Source: Treponema sp.
GTDB taxonomy: Bacteria > Spirochaetota > Spirochaetia > Treponematales > Breznakiellaceae
Direction of reading: 5' to 3'
Assembly: GCA_031278025.1 (NCBI GenBank)
Contig: JAITLF010000084.1
Coordinates: 1-5,819, forward strand
DNA: 5,819 bases
The notes below the pieces were generated by a model. The model had not been told where the DNA came from, did no database searches, and saw only the letters and a list, made by a program, of their open reading frames with translations. Made by a program: the position numbers and the translations under genes. Position 1 is the stretch's first letter. Every line of letters begins with the position of its first letter. Below are positions 1 through 5,563 of this stretch, in pieces.

Positions 1-59
1 GCTCTTCCTCCCTAGCCTCCACTCTCCGCCAGTATCCCCGGTATGCATTTCCCTATGTT
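1..59. other. Left-edge sequence with no recognised feature
   Basis: There is no convincing ORF, RNA gene or signal in this stretch. It is pyrimidine-rich at its left end and stops directly against the left inverted repeat of the MITE-like element that begins at 60. It may be the end of a neighbouring feature outside the window. Confidence 0.4.
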
Positions 60-176
60 GAGACTGTCGAATTAATCCGTCAATAGGCAAAAACTACTAT
101 ATATGGTGTGTTAAAGGTAATTGATACGCTATATATAGCGTCTTAAACCTTTCCGAAACACTTTTTCGACAGCCTC
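60..176. mobile_element. Candidate MITE-like element or insertion-sequence remnant
   Basis: The ends are inverted repeats: GAGACTGTCGAA at 60-71 against the complement of 165-176, GAGGCTGTCGAA, matching at 11 of 12 positions. GTT stands immediately outside both ends (57-59 and 177-179), as a 3-bp target duplication would, although three bases can match by chance. The 117-bp interior has no transposase and contains a perfect 16-bp palindrome at 126-141. The size and structure suit a non-autonomous element mobilised by a transposase encoded elsewhere. It could instead be a conserved intergenic repeat or a chance inverted repeat. Read on the - strand, the right half is also open for 29 codons (218 down to 129, GTG start), including the stretch NEVNEAVEKVFRKG, so a decayed coding fragment is another possibility. 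I could not test its copy number. Confidence 0.35.
126..141. repeat. Perfect 16-bp palindrome
   Basis: ACGCTATATATAGCGT is its own reverse complement. Outer arms may extend the dyad: AAAGGT at 113-118 faces ACCTTT at 147-152, one base off centre, and GTGT at 106-109 faces ACAC at 158-161 on exactly the same centre. It could fold as a hairpin or cruciform, or bind a dimeric protein. It is not followed by a T-run on either strand, so it does not look like an intrinsic terminator. Confidence 0.5.
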
Positions 177-405
177 GTTAACTTCGTTGCATCTCATGTT
201 TTCAGCGCATACATTCACGGGCTCCCTTTAGCCTGCGCTGATTCCAAACGCCAGAGACGTCCGGCCCTGTTCCGTCCGTTACACGCTATCCCTACGCAAA
301 CGCATATGGGGTATCCCCCAACTTTCGGGGATATCCTCAAGACGCGCGGGACGCTGCCCCTACGTTTCTTCATGAAATTTAGAATTACCGTAAAAAAAAG
401 TAACC
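177..405. other. Non-coding spacer, possibly decayed sequence, with small repeats
   Basis: No supportable gene lies here. The - strand is open for 68 codons (421-215), but the product resembles no family I know and has no good ribosome binding site. Three minor structures are visible. A 14-bp direct repeat with two mismatches lies at 283-296 and 351-364 (ACGCTATCCCTACG and ACGCTGCCCCTACG). A hairpin could form from TATCCCC at 312-318 and GGGGATA at 327-333. GTTACAC occurs at 278-284 and again downstream at 422-428 and 480-486. The last bases (392-411) are an A-run facing a T-run around TAAC. The spacer probably belongs to the upstream region of the gene at 522, or is the remains of older inserted DNA. 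Confidence 0.35.
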
Positions 406-437
406 TTTTTTCCCAATCCATGTTACACTAATATAAA
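406..437 (+). promoter_or_regulatory. Probable promoter of the exported-protein gene
   Basis: The stretch TGTTACACTAATATAAAC (421-438) offers overlapping -10 candidates. TATAAA at 432-437 matches the sigma-70 consensus at five of six positions. TGTTACACT at 421-429 resembles an extended -10 element. The region 16-18 bases upstream is a T-run (406-411) followed by CCC, a poor -35. Transcription would start near 440-445 and leave a leader of about 80 nt before the start codon. The assignment rests on consensus matching only. Confidence 0.35.
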
Positions 438-510
438 CGTGGACGTTCCGGACATGGTGTGAACTGTGGGGGAGTATCTGTTACACGAGCAAGCCAATTT
501 TTAGGTCATA

Positions 511-515
511 GGAGG
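511..515 (+). promoter_or_regulatory. Ribosome binding site fixing the start at 522
   Basis: GGAGG lies six bases before the ATG at 522. It decides against the in-frame GTG at 459, which has no such site and would place a polar segment ahead of the signal peptide. Confidence 0.85.
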
Positions 516-521
516 TATTTA

Positions 522-1178
522 ATGAAACGAGTAGTTCTTTTCTTGGCGGTATTTGGTCTGGTATCAGGGTTGTATGCCCAGAGTCAAATACCGGCATACC
601 GGTTTGCTGCGGGGAACTGGCAATTTGTCGGGGAGCGGCTATTTCAGCGGGATGCAAAAGCTGGTCTGGCCAAAGTGAATTTCACGGTGCCTCAAAGCAA
701 TGCCATGCTTTACGAATTCAATGCCCGGTATGAAACGGGCGCTGAAGACGGGCATGGGGGGTTCGGCATCCACCTCTTTGGAGACACGGTGATCGACAAG
801 GCTTCCTGGGGTTCGGGCAATTCCTATCTCTTGTGGCTCAATTATGACGAGAATCCTACTACCAAAGGTATTCCCAAAGGATTGAGCGCCCAGGTTTACC
901 GCAGTTATTCCCATTCCTGGATGGAACTGGTGGATAGCGTTGATCTGAACCAATATGCCTATCTCCTTACGCAGGAGAACCTTTCCGCGCCGGTACCGGT
1001 CAAAATCATTGCAGACGGGAATACCGGAGAGGTCCGTATCTCCGATCCCAGAGACGCAAACTTGCGGGATTATTTCTATTTCTATCTCAATTCAAAAGAT
1101 GTTCCATTAAAAGGAAATTATGTGGCCCTAAGAACTAACGGCATGAATCTTTCCTTTGCCATGGGCATAGGAATGTAG
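522..1178 (+). CDS. Exported protein of unknown function with a signal peptide
   Basis: The product has 218 residues and I do not recognise its family. Residues 1-19 form a typical Sec signal peptide: K2 R3, a hydrophobic stretch from V4 to L17, and a likely signal peptidase I site after LYA (residue 19). There is no lipobox cysteine, so it is not a lipoprotein. The mature part of about 199 residues has no further membrane segment and no cysteine. It is rich in aromatic residues and alternating beta-strand patterns, with glycine-rich turns such as DGHGGFGIHLFGD, a segment SYLLWLNYDENP, and a closing strand ALRTNGMNLSFA. This suggests a single all-beta, jelly-roll or concanavalin-like domain, perhaps binding carbohydrate, but that is inference from pattern alone. 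It would act in the periplasm or at the cell surface. It stands alone, with its own promoter region and terminator, convergent with the pyr genes and unrelated to them. Its base composition is less GC-rich than theirs. Confidence 0.85.
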   Translation: MKRVVLFLAVFGLVSGLYAQSQIPAYRFAAGNWQFVGERLFQRDAKAGLAKVNFTVPQSNAMLYEFNARYETGAEDGHGGFGIHLFGDTVIDKASWGSGNSYLLWLNYDENPTTKGIPKGLSAQVYRSYSHSWMELVDSVDLNQYAYLLTQENLSAPVPVKIIADGNTGEVRISDPRDANLRDYFYFYLNSKDVPLKGNYVALRTNGMNLSFAMGIGM

Positions 1179-1223
1179 CGTTTCCCAAGCTACCCCGCAT
1201 AAACGGTCAATTAAGAGGAGAAT

Positions 1224-1252
1224 CCCCGCAGCTGGAGCTGCGGGGTATTTTT
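1224..1252 (+). terminator. Intrinsic terminator after the exported-protein gene
   Basis: CCCCGCAGC (1224-1232) pairs perfectly with GCTGCGGGG (1237-1245) around a TGGA loop and is followed by TATTTTT. The 9-bp GC-rich stem and T-run make a strong terminator for + strand transcripts, 45 bases after the stop codon. Read from the other strand, the stem is followed by ATTCTCCTCTT, a poor U-tract, so it is mainly a + strand signal. It could still back up the weaker pyr terminator. Confidence 0.88.
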
Positions 1253-1256
1253 ATAT

Positions 1257-1285
1257 AAAAAACGCCTGCCGCTAAAACCAGCGCG
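1257..1285 (-). terminator. Probable intrinsic terminator of the pyr cluster
   Basis: On the - strand, just after the pyrD stop, CGCGCTG (1285-1279) can pair with CAGGCG (1268-1263) with one bulged G and a loop of about ten bases. Six T residues follow (1262-1257). The stem is short and imperfect, so this signal is weaker than the facing one at 1224-1252. Confidence 0.55.
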
Positions 1286-1288
1286 TCC

Positions 1289-2221
1289 TTACCCGTTATA
1301 TCGAATATCCAATTCTTCACGTTTTACCATGCCGTTCCGCTTCATGTAGGCGGCAATCCCGTCAATGATCCCGGTCATCGTCTGAGGGTGGACGAAGGTG
1401 GCGGATCCCACCTGGACGGCGGCGGCGCCTGCCATAAGGTATTCCAAGGCGTCTTCCGTCCGGGCTATGCCGCCCATGCCTATCAGGGGAACCTTCACGG
1501 CTTCCCGGAGTTCCCAGACCATTCTGAGCGCTATGGGCTTGATGGCAGGACCTGAAAGGCCGGCGCTTATATTATCGAAAACGGGTTTACGCTTTTGCAC
1601 ATCAATCGCCATGGCCTTAAACGTGTTCACCAGGGAGAGGGCATCCGCGCCGGCCTTCACGCAGGAGGCGGCCACATCCGCCAGGCAGGGGGCGTTGGGG
1701 GAAAGTTTTACGATGAGGGGTTTGCTGTTCAGGGCCCGCCGTACCGGGGCGGTTACCGAAGCCGCCGCTTCGCGGTCCAAGCCAAAGGCCATGCCCCCGA
1801 CTTTGACATTGGGGCAGGAGATGTTGAGTTCAACCATGTCCACGGACGAGGCGTTCAGGAGCCGGGCGCCTTCGGCGTATTCCTCGACGGAGGAGCCTGA
1901 AAGATTCGCTATCACCACCGGGCCTAACGTGCGGAGGGCAGGGAGTTCCTTTTCGATGAAGGCGGGAATGCCGGGGTTCTCAAGGCCTATGGAGTTGAGG
2001 AGCCCTGCCGGACTTTCCCAGAGCCGTATCCCGTCGTTGCCGGGCCGGGGATGGAGGGTAAGGCCCTTGGTACAGATGCCCCCCAGGCGGGAGACATCCA
2101 GGAGCCCCTGGTATTCCCGGCCATATCCGAAGGTTCCCGACGCGGCAATGACCGGGTTGGCAAAGCGTATCCCCCCAATCGTAACCGAAAGATCGGGTCC
2201 TCCGTTACTCATCCTACTCAT
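1289..2221 (-). CDS. pyrD: Dihydroorotate dehydrogenase, class 1B catalytic subunit (PyrD)
   Basis: This cytoplasmic FMN enzyme oxidises dihydroorotate to orotate, step 4 of UMP synthesis. In class 1B it passes electrons through PyrK to NAD+. The 310 residues match the usual family length and fold as one TIM barrel. Visible landmarks are NPVIAASGTFGYG near residues 22-34, TKGLTLHPRPGN at 51-62, NSIGLENPG at 76-84, NISCPNVKVGG at 133-143 (C136 is the expected catalytic base of class 1), KLSPN at 172-176, VNT at 198-200, GLSGPAIKP at 221-229, and the phosphate-binding GMGGI and VGSATF near 248-276. The start at 2221 (MSRMSNGG) has GGAGG nine bases upstream. An ATG three codons later (2212) is possible but has poor spacing. 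A longer in-frame opening up to 2566 lies inside pyrK and is not coding. The gene overlaps the pyrK end by eight bases and is the last of the cluster. The adjacent PyrK independently supports class 1B. Confidence 0.96.
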   Translation of the reverse strand: MSRMSNGGPDLSVTIGGIRFANPVIAASGTFGYGREYQGLLDVSRLGGICTKGLTLHPRPGNDGIRLWESPAGLLNSIGLENPGIPAFIEKELPALRTLGPVVIANLSGSSVEEYAEGARLLNASSVDMVELNISCPNVKVGGMAFGLDREAAASVTAPVRRALNSKPLIVKLSPNAPCLADVAASCVKAGADALSLVNTFKAMAIDVQKRKPVFDNISAGLSGPAIKPIALRMVWELREAVKVPLIGMGGIARTEDALEYLMAGAAAVQVGSATFVHPQTMTGIIDGIAAYMKRNGMVKREELDIRYNG

Positions 2222-3047
2222 CGTACAGAACCTCCGAGGCCGGAAAGATTGGGCCGTCCGCACAGCACCGCTTGTTTCCCCCGGCGGTTTTGACGGCGCA
2301 TCCGAGGCAGGCGCCCACTCCACAGGCCATTCGCCGTTCCAGACTGATGAAACAGGGAACCCCCGCCGCCGCGCACTTTGCCCGCACCGCCTTGAGCATG
2401 GGTTCCGGGCCGCAGGCGCAGACCGCGCGGTACCCGCGGGGTTCGAGAAAATCGGGGATACGCCCCCGGTTCCCCCTGCCGCCGTCTTCGACGGCAAGGA
2501 CCAGTTCTCCGGCTTCAAAAGATACATGGCCCAAAAAGTCTTCGTAGCCCGTATCTTCCGGCCCACAGGACAGGGTTTTGAACCCCGCGTAGAAATTAAA
2601 CCCGGTACCGGCGCCCCGGAGTTCCAAAGCCAGCGCGATAAGGGGGGCCGCGCCTATACCGCCTCCGACAAGGGCGATTTTTCCCCCCCCGCCTTCCGGC
2701 AGGAAATCTGCCCAGGCGTTTCCCAGCGGGCCGGTAAGTTCCACCTTGCCTCCCGCTCCCAGACCGGAAAGTTCCGCCGTTCCGTTACCCCGCAGGGCGA
2801 TCATAAAACGGATGCGGTGTTTCGCCGCGCCCCGCTCCGCCGGCTCCCAAAGGGCGGCGCTGAGGGGCCGGCTTAGAAAGCAGCCGGTCCGTTCCGGCCT
2901 GACCAGGAAGAATTGACCCGCCCTGAACGGCGGACCGGGCCAGGCTATGTCCAGGCGGAAGGTCCCGGAATTGATCCGGTGGTTGCGGAGGACCTCGCAG
3001 AGGAGGGTCCGTCTTTCCCCGGCCTGCGGGAGGGCGGGAAAACTCAT
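2214..3047 (-). CDS. pyrK: Dihydroorotate dehydrogenase electron-transfer subunit (PyrK)
   Basis: PyrK is the FAD and [2Fe-2S] partner of class 1B PyrD. It carries electrons from the FMN of PyrD to NAD+, normally in a PyrD2-PyrK2 heterotetramer in the cytoplasm. The 277 residues are close to the family length, slightly long. In order, there is a ferredoxin-reductase-type FAD barrel with SRPLS at 59-63 (the RPxS flavin motif) and GPLGNAW at 106-112, then a nucleotide-binding domain opening with LVGGGIGAAPL at 126-136 and containing ACGPEPML at 211-218. A C-terminal iron-sulfur domain has C242, C247, C250 and C262 in the pattern MACGVGACLGC followed by KRCCADGP. C261 beside the last ligand is an extra cysteine where other family members I recall have a non-cysteine residue. 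The ATG overlaps the pyrF stop as ATGA and has only a weak site of its own, so translation is probably coupled to pyrF. The end overlaps pyrD by eight bases. Confidence 0.95.
   Translation of the reverse strand: MSFPALPQAGERRTLLCEVLRNHRINSGTFRLDIAWPGPPFRAGQFFLVRPERTGCFLSRPLSAALWEPAERGAAKHRIRFMIALRGNGTAELSGLGAGGKVELTGPLGNAWADFLPEGGGGKIALVGGGIGAAPLIALALELRGAGTGFNFYAGFKTLSCGPEDTGYEDFLGHVSFEAGELVLAVEDGGRGNRGRIPDFLEPRGYRAVCACGPEPMLKAVRAKCAAAGVPCFISLERRMACGVGACLGCAVKTAGGNKRCCADGPIFPASEVLYDE
2231..2235 (-). promoter_or_regulatory. Ribosome binding site of pyrD inside pyrK
   Basis: On the - strand GGAGG stands nine bases before the ATG at 2221, inside the last codons of pyrK. It supports the MSRMSNGG start, and ribosomes finishing pyrK may also re-initiate here. 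Confidence 0.7.
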
Positions 3048-4009
3048 CCAGCGTTTCCCGCAAGGCGGCCCGCAGGGCGGCCCGCAAGGCGGCCCGCAAG
3101 GCGGCCCGCAGCCGCGGCCCGCAGGGCGGCCCGCATGTCTAAGACGGCTTTTCGGGCGGCTTCGGCGGCGGCATCCAGGGAGAGGCTGTTCCCGTCCCCG
3201 CCTGCGCTCAGGGAGGCTTGCCAGGCTTTGAGAATGGTCCGGGAGGCGTTGACCACCCCGCCGTTGCCGTCTCGCAGGAGGAGGGCCGCGTCGCTGGCCG
3301 CGCCTCCCTGAGCGCCGTAACCGGGGATGAGGAAAAAGAGGTTTGCCCGCCGCTTCCTGATGGCCGCCGCTTCCTCCCGCTCGGCGCCGGACTTGGGGTC
3401 CGCCCCCACTACCGCGCCGAACGCCCCATACCCGTACTTACCCGGCCTGGCTTCCGCCATTTCCGAAAGCCGATCCCCCACGGCATCGTAGAGGCGCCCC
3501 CCGGACGCGAGTTCCTGGTATTCAAAATCCCTCATTCCCTTGTTGGAGGTACGCATGAGCACAAAAGCGCCTTTACCCCTGGTTTCGGCATAGGAGAGCC
3601 AGGGCTCTATTGAATCCATCCCCATGTAGGGAGAAAGGGTAACGAAGTCCGCCTCAAAGTCCCCCTCAAAATGGGCCCTGGCGTACTGCCGGGCCGTGTC
3701 CGCAATGTCCCCCCGCTTGACATCGGCGATGACCAGGCAGCCCCGTTCCCGGGCAGCCTTGAGCGTTTGGGCATATACCGCCAGCCCGGCAAGCCCCAGC
3801 GCCTCGTAATAGGCGATCTGCACTTTGTAGCAGGCCGCCGCGTCCGCCGTGGCGGCTATGAGGGCGCGGTTATACGCCAAAACCGCGCCGGCTTCCGAAA
3901 CGGCCCCCCTAAGGACCGCCGGGGGCAGGTAAGCGGGAGCGGTGTCCAAGCCCACACAGACATGGCCTTTCGCCGCAACCGCTTCGTAGAGTTTATCCAT
4001 ATTGTACAT
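3044..4009 (-). CDS. pyrF: Orotidine-5'-phosphate decarboxylase, group 2 (PyrF), with a repetitive tail
   Basis: PyrF decarboxylates OMP to UMP, the last step of the pathway, as a cytoplasmic dimer. Group 2 features in the 321 residues are CVGLDTAP at 18-25, YKVQIAYYE at 61-69, the catalytic IADVKRGDIADTA at 94-106 (D96, K98, D101), SPYMGMDSIEPW at 126-137, FLIPGYGAQGG at 226-236 and the phosphate-binding VVNASRTIL at 252-260 (R257). The start at 4009 has GAGGAG eight bases upstream; a second ATG three codons later is less well spaced. The core should end near residue 300, in the helix EAARKAVLDMRAALRAA. The remaining residues are an Arg- and Ala-rich tail of GRLA-type tetrads (GRLA, GRLA, GRPA, GRLA) ending GNAG, encoded by a 12-bp tandem repeat. 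The tail has no counterpart in the family that I know of and is probably disordered. The stop overlaps the pyrK start as ATGA. pyrC lies 75 bases upstream, so both are probably in one transcript. Confidence 0.95.
   Translation of the reverse strand: MYNMDKLYEAVAAKGHVCVGLDTAPAYLPPAVLRGAVSEAGAVLAYNRALIAATADAAACYKVQIAYYEALGLAGLAVYAQTLKAARERGCLVIADVKRGDIADTARQYARAHFEGDFEADFVTLSPYMGMDSIEPWLSYAETRGKGAFVLMRTSNKGMRDFEYQELASGGRLYDAVGDRLSEMAEARPGKYGYGAFGAVVGADPKSGAEREEAAAIRKRRANLFFLIPGYGAQGGAASDAALLLRDGNGGVVNASRTILKAWQASLSAGGDGNSLSLDAAAEAARKAVLDMRAALRAAAAGRLAGRLAGRPAGRLAGNAG
3052..3136 (-). repeat. 12-bp tandem repeat forming the 3' end of pyrF
   Basis: Seven units run on the - strand with consensus NTGCGGGCCGCC, where N is A, C or T. 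They start at 3136, 3124, 3111, 3099, 3087, 3075 and 3063, and the last decays into TTGCGGGAAACG. The second unit has 13 bases (it ends GCGG), so the pyrF frame reads RAAL-type residues before it and GRLA-type residues after it. Without that extra base, the frame would continue as RAAL repeats and then pass through the pyrK start without stopping there. Expansion or loss of whole 12-bp units would keep the frame. Confidence 0.85.
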
Positions 4010-4017
4010 TGGCGCTG

Positions 4018-4023
4018 CTCCTC
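4018..4023 (-). promoter_or_regulatory. Ribosome binding site of pyrF
   Basis: On the - strand GAGGAG lies eight bases before the ATG at 4009 and favours it over the ATG at 4000. The site abuts the 15-bp repeats of the pyrC-pyrF gap. Confidence 0.75.
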
Positions 4024-4027
4024 ACGT

Positions 4028-4057
4028 TTTGCTTCTTACTCATTTGCTTCTTACTCA
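4028..4057. repeat. 15-bp tandem duplication (type A) between pyrC and pyrF
   Basis: TTTGCTTCTTACTCA occurs twice in perfect tandem (4028-4042 and 4043-4057, + strand reading). It fills the part of the intergenic gap nearest the pyrF ribosome binding site and is much more AT-rich than the flanking genes. Confidence 0.9.
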
Positions 4058-4083
4058 ATCATTACCATCTCAATCATTACCAT
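4054..4083. repeat. 15-bp tandem duplication (type B) between pyrC and pyrF
   Basis: CTCAATCATTACCAT occurs twice in perfect tandem (4054-4068 and 4069-4083, + strand reading). It shares the four bases CTCA with the type A duplication and stops one base before the pyrC stop codon. On the - strand the two copies read ATG GTA ATG ATT GAG twice, followed by TAA: a ten-codon frame with no evident ribosome binding site that is probably meaningless. Confidence 0.9.
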
Positions 4084-4084
4084 A

Positions 4085-5425
4085 CTAAGCGGGCTGGATG
4101 AACGGGGCCTCGTATACCACCCGTCCTTCATGAAGGGTCATAAGAACGCGCCCCGCCAGGACCCGCCCCGCGAAAGGAACGTTCTTTCCCCGTGATCTGA
4201 AAGCCGCCGGCTCTACCGTCCAGGAAGCATCGGGGTCAAGGATGAGGATGTCCGCCCGGAAACCCGGCGCGATGCGGCCCCGGCTTTCACCCAGCCCCAG
4301 GATGCGGGCGGGCCCGGCGCTCATCAGGGCGGAGAGCCGGGACAGGCTTAGGCGGCCTTCCCGGACCAGTTCCGTCCGGCACACGGAAAAGGCGGTCTCC
4401 AGGCCCGCAAAGCCCGGCGCGCCGTTTGCCTTATCCGCATCCCCATGAGGGGCGTGATCGGTGGCGATGGCGTCTATGGTCCCGTCCAGAACCGCCGCGA
4501 TAAGGGCCCGCCGGTCCGCTTCGGTTCTCAGGGGCGGGTTCACCCGGCCATAGGATTCATCTCCCAGGATGCGGGCGGTTTCGCCGGTAAGGGCCAGATG
4601 GTGAGGGGTAACCTCGCAGGTCAACACAAATCCGTCCCCGGCCTGCTCCCGAAGGGCGGCCTTAGCCCGCCGGATCATATCCGCCGCTTCCCCGGTGGAT
4701 ACGTGGGCTATATGGACGCGGCAGCCGGCCCGCCGTCCCAGGTCCAGGACCCTGCGGGTGGCGTTGTTCTCTGCAATACGGCTCCACGCTTCCCGGCCCG
4801 CTCCGGCCCGCCTGGCGGCCTCCGCCTCCGGCCCCCCGGCATCGCAATGGCAGGAAACCGCGAGGCCCAGACGGCGGGCCTCGGCAAAGGCCGCAAGGAA
4901 GAGGCCGTCATCCGCCACATCCCGGCCATCCTCAGAGAGGAGCCGGGGAAAAGGATGCCCAGGGGACAGGGCGGCGATTTCCGAGAGAGAGCGGCCTTCC
5001 ATGCCCGCGGTCAGGGCCATAGCCGGGTAGAGATCGATGAGGCCCACGGCGCCGGCACGGGTCCTGATTGCCGCCGCCGCCTTAAGGGTATCCACCGGCG
5101 GCTGGGTATTGGCCATACAGACCGCCGTCCCGTACCCCCCGGCGGCGGCGGCCAGGGACGCGGATTCCAGGGTTTCCGCCGGAAGGGAACCGCGCGCGGG
5201 GCCGGGGCCGGGATCACGGAAATGAGCGTGAAGGTCCGTGAAGGCGGGCATCAGGACAAGCCGCCTGCCGGACAAAAGGGCTTCCGCATCTATACAGACG
5301 GCGGCCTGTCCGGCGGAACGGGGGCTCACGGCGCTGATACGTCCGTCTTCAATGCGTACCGATCCCACCGTATCGGTGTATTCGTCAATGATTCGGAAAT
5401 TTTTCAGGATTACAGACCGGGCCAT
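4085..5425 (-). CDS. pyrC: Dihydroorotase, zinc amidohydrolase (PyrC)
   Basis: PyrC reversibly cyclises N-carbamoyl-aspartate to dihydroorotate, step 3 of UMP synthesis, in the cytoplasm. The 446 residues fit the longer, type I dihydroorotases. A short beta domain at each end frames a TIM barrel. Visible residues are H66 and H68 in DLHAHFRDPG (metal), ANTQPP at 105-110 (substrate loop), D166 in SEDGRDV (expected metal bridge; this family often has Asp rather than Lys here), H193 in SCHCD, H238 and H241 in HIAHVST, CEVTPHH at 270-276, NPPLR at 296-300, the catalytic D323 in ATDHAPHG, and a closing KNVPFAGRVLAGRV near 414-427. No catalytic residue appears to be missing. The start at 5425 (MARSVILKN) has GGGGGAG six bases upstream and matches the family N-terminus. 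The same frame stays open upstream through the 21-bp repeats to the window edge, but that part resembles no dihydroorotase. This is the first visible gene of the cluster; its promoter was not located with confidence. Confidence 0.95.
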   Translation of the reverse strand: MARSVILKNFRIIDEYTDTVGSVRIEDGRISAVSPRSAGQAAVCIDAEALLSGRRLVLMPAFTDLHAHFRDPGPGPARGSLPAETLESASLAAAAGGYGTAVCMANTQPPVDTLKAAAAIRTRAGAVGLIDLYPAMALTAGMEGRSLSEIAALSPGHPFPRLLSEDGRDVADDGLFLAAFAEARRLGLAVSCHCDAGGPEAEAARRAGAGREAWSRIAENNATRRVLDLGRRAGCRVHIAHVSTGEAADMIRRAKAALREQAGDGFVLTCEVTPHHLALTGETARILGDESYGRVNPPLRTEADRRALIAAVLDGTIDAIATDHAPHGDADKANGAPGFAGLETAFSVCRTELVREGRLSLSRLSALMSAGPARILGLGESRGRIAPGFRADILILDPDASWTVEPAAFRSRGKNVPFAGRVLAGRVLMTLHEGRVVYEAPFIQPA

Positions 5426-5431
5426 GAACTT

Positions 5432-5438
5432 CTCCCCC
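5432..5438 (-). promoter_or_regulatory. Ribosome binding site fixing the pyrC start
   Basis: On the - strand GGGGGAG lies six bases before the ATG at 5425. The in-frame ATG codons at 5446 and 5554 have no comparable site, so the upstream 43 codons are taken as leader. Confidence 0.8.
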
Positions 5439-5490
5439 GTACACATAGCACAGGGGCGGGAAAAAGACAATGCATAGGTGTCCAGCGCAA

Positions 5491-5507
5491 GAGCCTGCGG
5501 CAGGCTC
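5491..5507. repeat. Perfect 7-bp inverted repeat in the pyrC leader
   Basis: GAGCCTG and CAGGCTC pair around a three-base loop, about 65 bases before the pyrC start. No T-run follows on either strand, so it is not an intrinsic terminator. It could be an RNA hairpin or a protein-binding site, or have no role. Confidence 0.6.
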
Positions 5508-5563
5508 GTATGCGCCGTGTATTCCTGGAAAAACTGGGCGCCGCCTGTCCCCATCGGGCGCTT

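Larger units (their letters stand above)
5426..5563 (-). other. Leader between the 21-bp repeats and pyrC
   Basis: This stretch should hold the nearest promoter or 5' leader of the pyr cluster, unless transcription enters from beyond the window. The best promoter guess is TTGTCT, 17 bases, then TATGTG on the - strand (about 5475-5447), a poor match. I see no PyrR-binding attenuator with a following terminator. A perfect hairpin lies at 5491-5507. All three - strand frames are open from the repeats into or up to the pyrC start region, so codon openness says nothing here. Confidence 0.35.

Noticed and set aside
392..411. A-run and T-run around TAAC as an intrinsic terminator
   Set aside because: The stem would be almost entirely A-T with a single G-C pair, too weak for a terminator. 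It lies just upstream of a probable promoter.
215..421. 68-codon - strand frame in the left spacer
   Set aside because: It has no convincing ribosome binding site or family resemblance, and it overlaps the likely promoter of the + strand gene.
459..521. GTG start giving a 239-residue version of the exported protein
   Set aside because: There is no ribosome binding site at a proper distance, and it would bury the signal peptide behind 21 polar residues. GGAGG before the ATG at 522 is clear.
2222..2566. N-terminal extension of PyrD to 425 residues
   Set aside because: The extension lies wholly within pyrK, shows no dehydrogenase similarity, and makes the protein far longer than the family. 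The start at 2221 has a good ribosome binding site.
1398..2876. 492-codon open frame on the + strand across pyrD and pyrK
   Set aside because: It lies opposite two genes with complete catalytic motifs. Long antisense openings are expected in GC-rich coding DNA, and its product has no recognisable domain.
3993..4043. 16-codon frame (MSKKQNVRSS...) overlapping the pyrF start, as a regulatory leader peptide
   Set aside because: It arises from the 15-bp duplication, lacks a ribosome binding site, and has no codon bias or attenuator hairpin linked to pyrimidine control.
5426..5563. PyrR-type attenuator or pyrimidine riboswitch in the pyrC leader
   Set aside because: Only one short hairpin is present, with no terminator stem and U-run and no recognisable PyrR binding loop.
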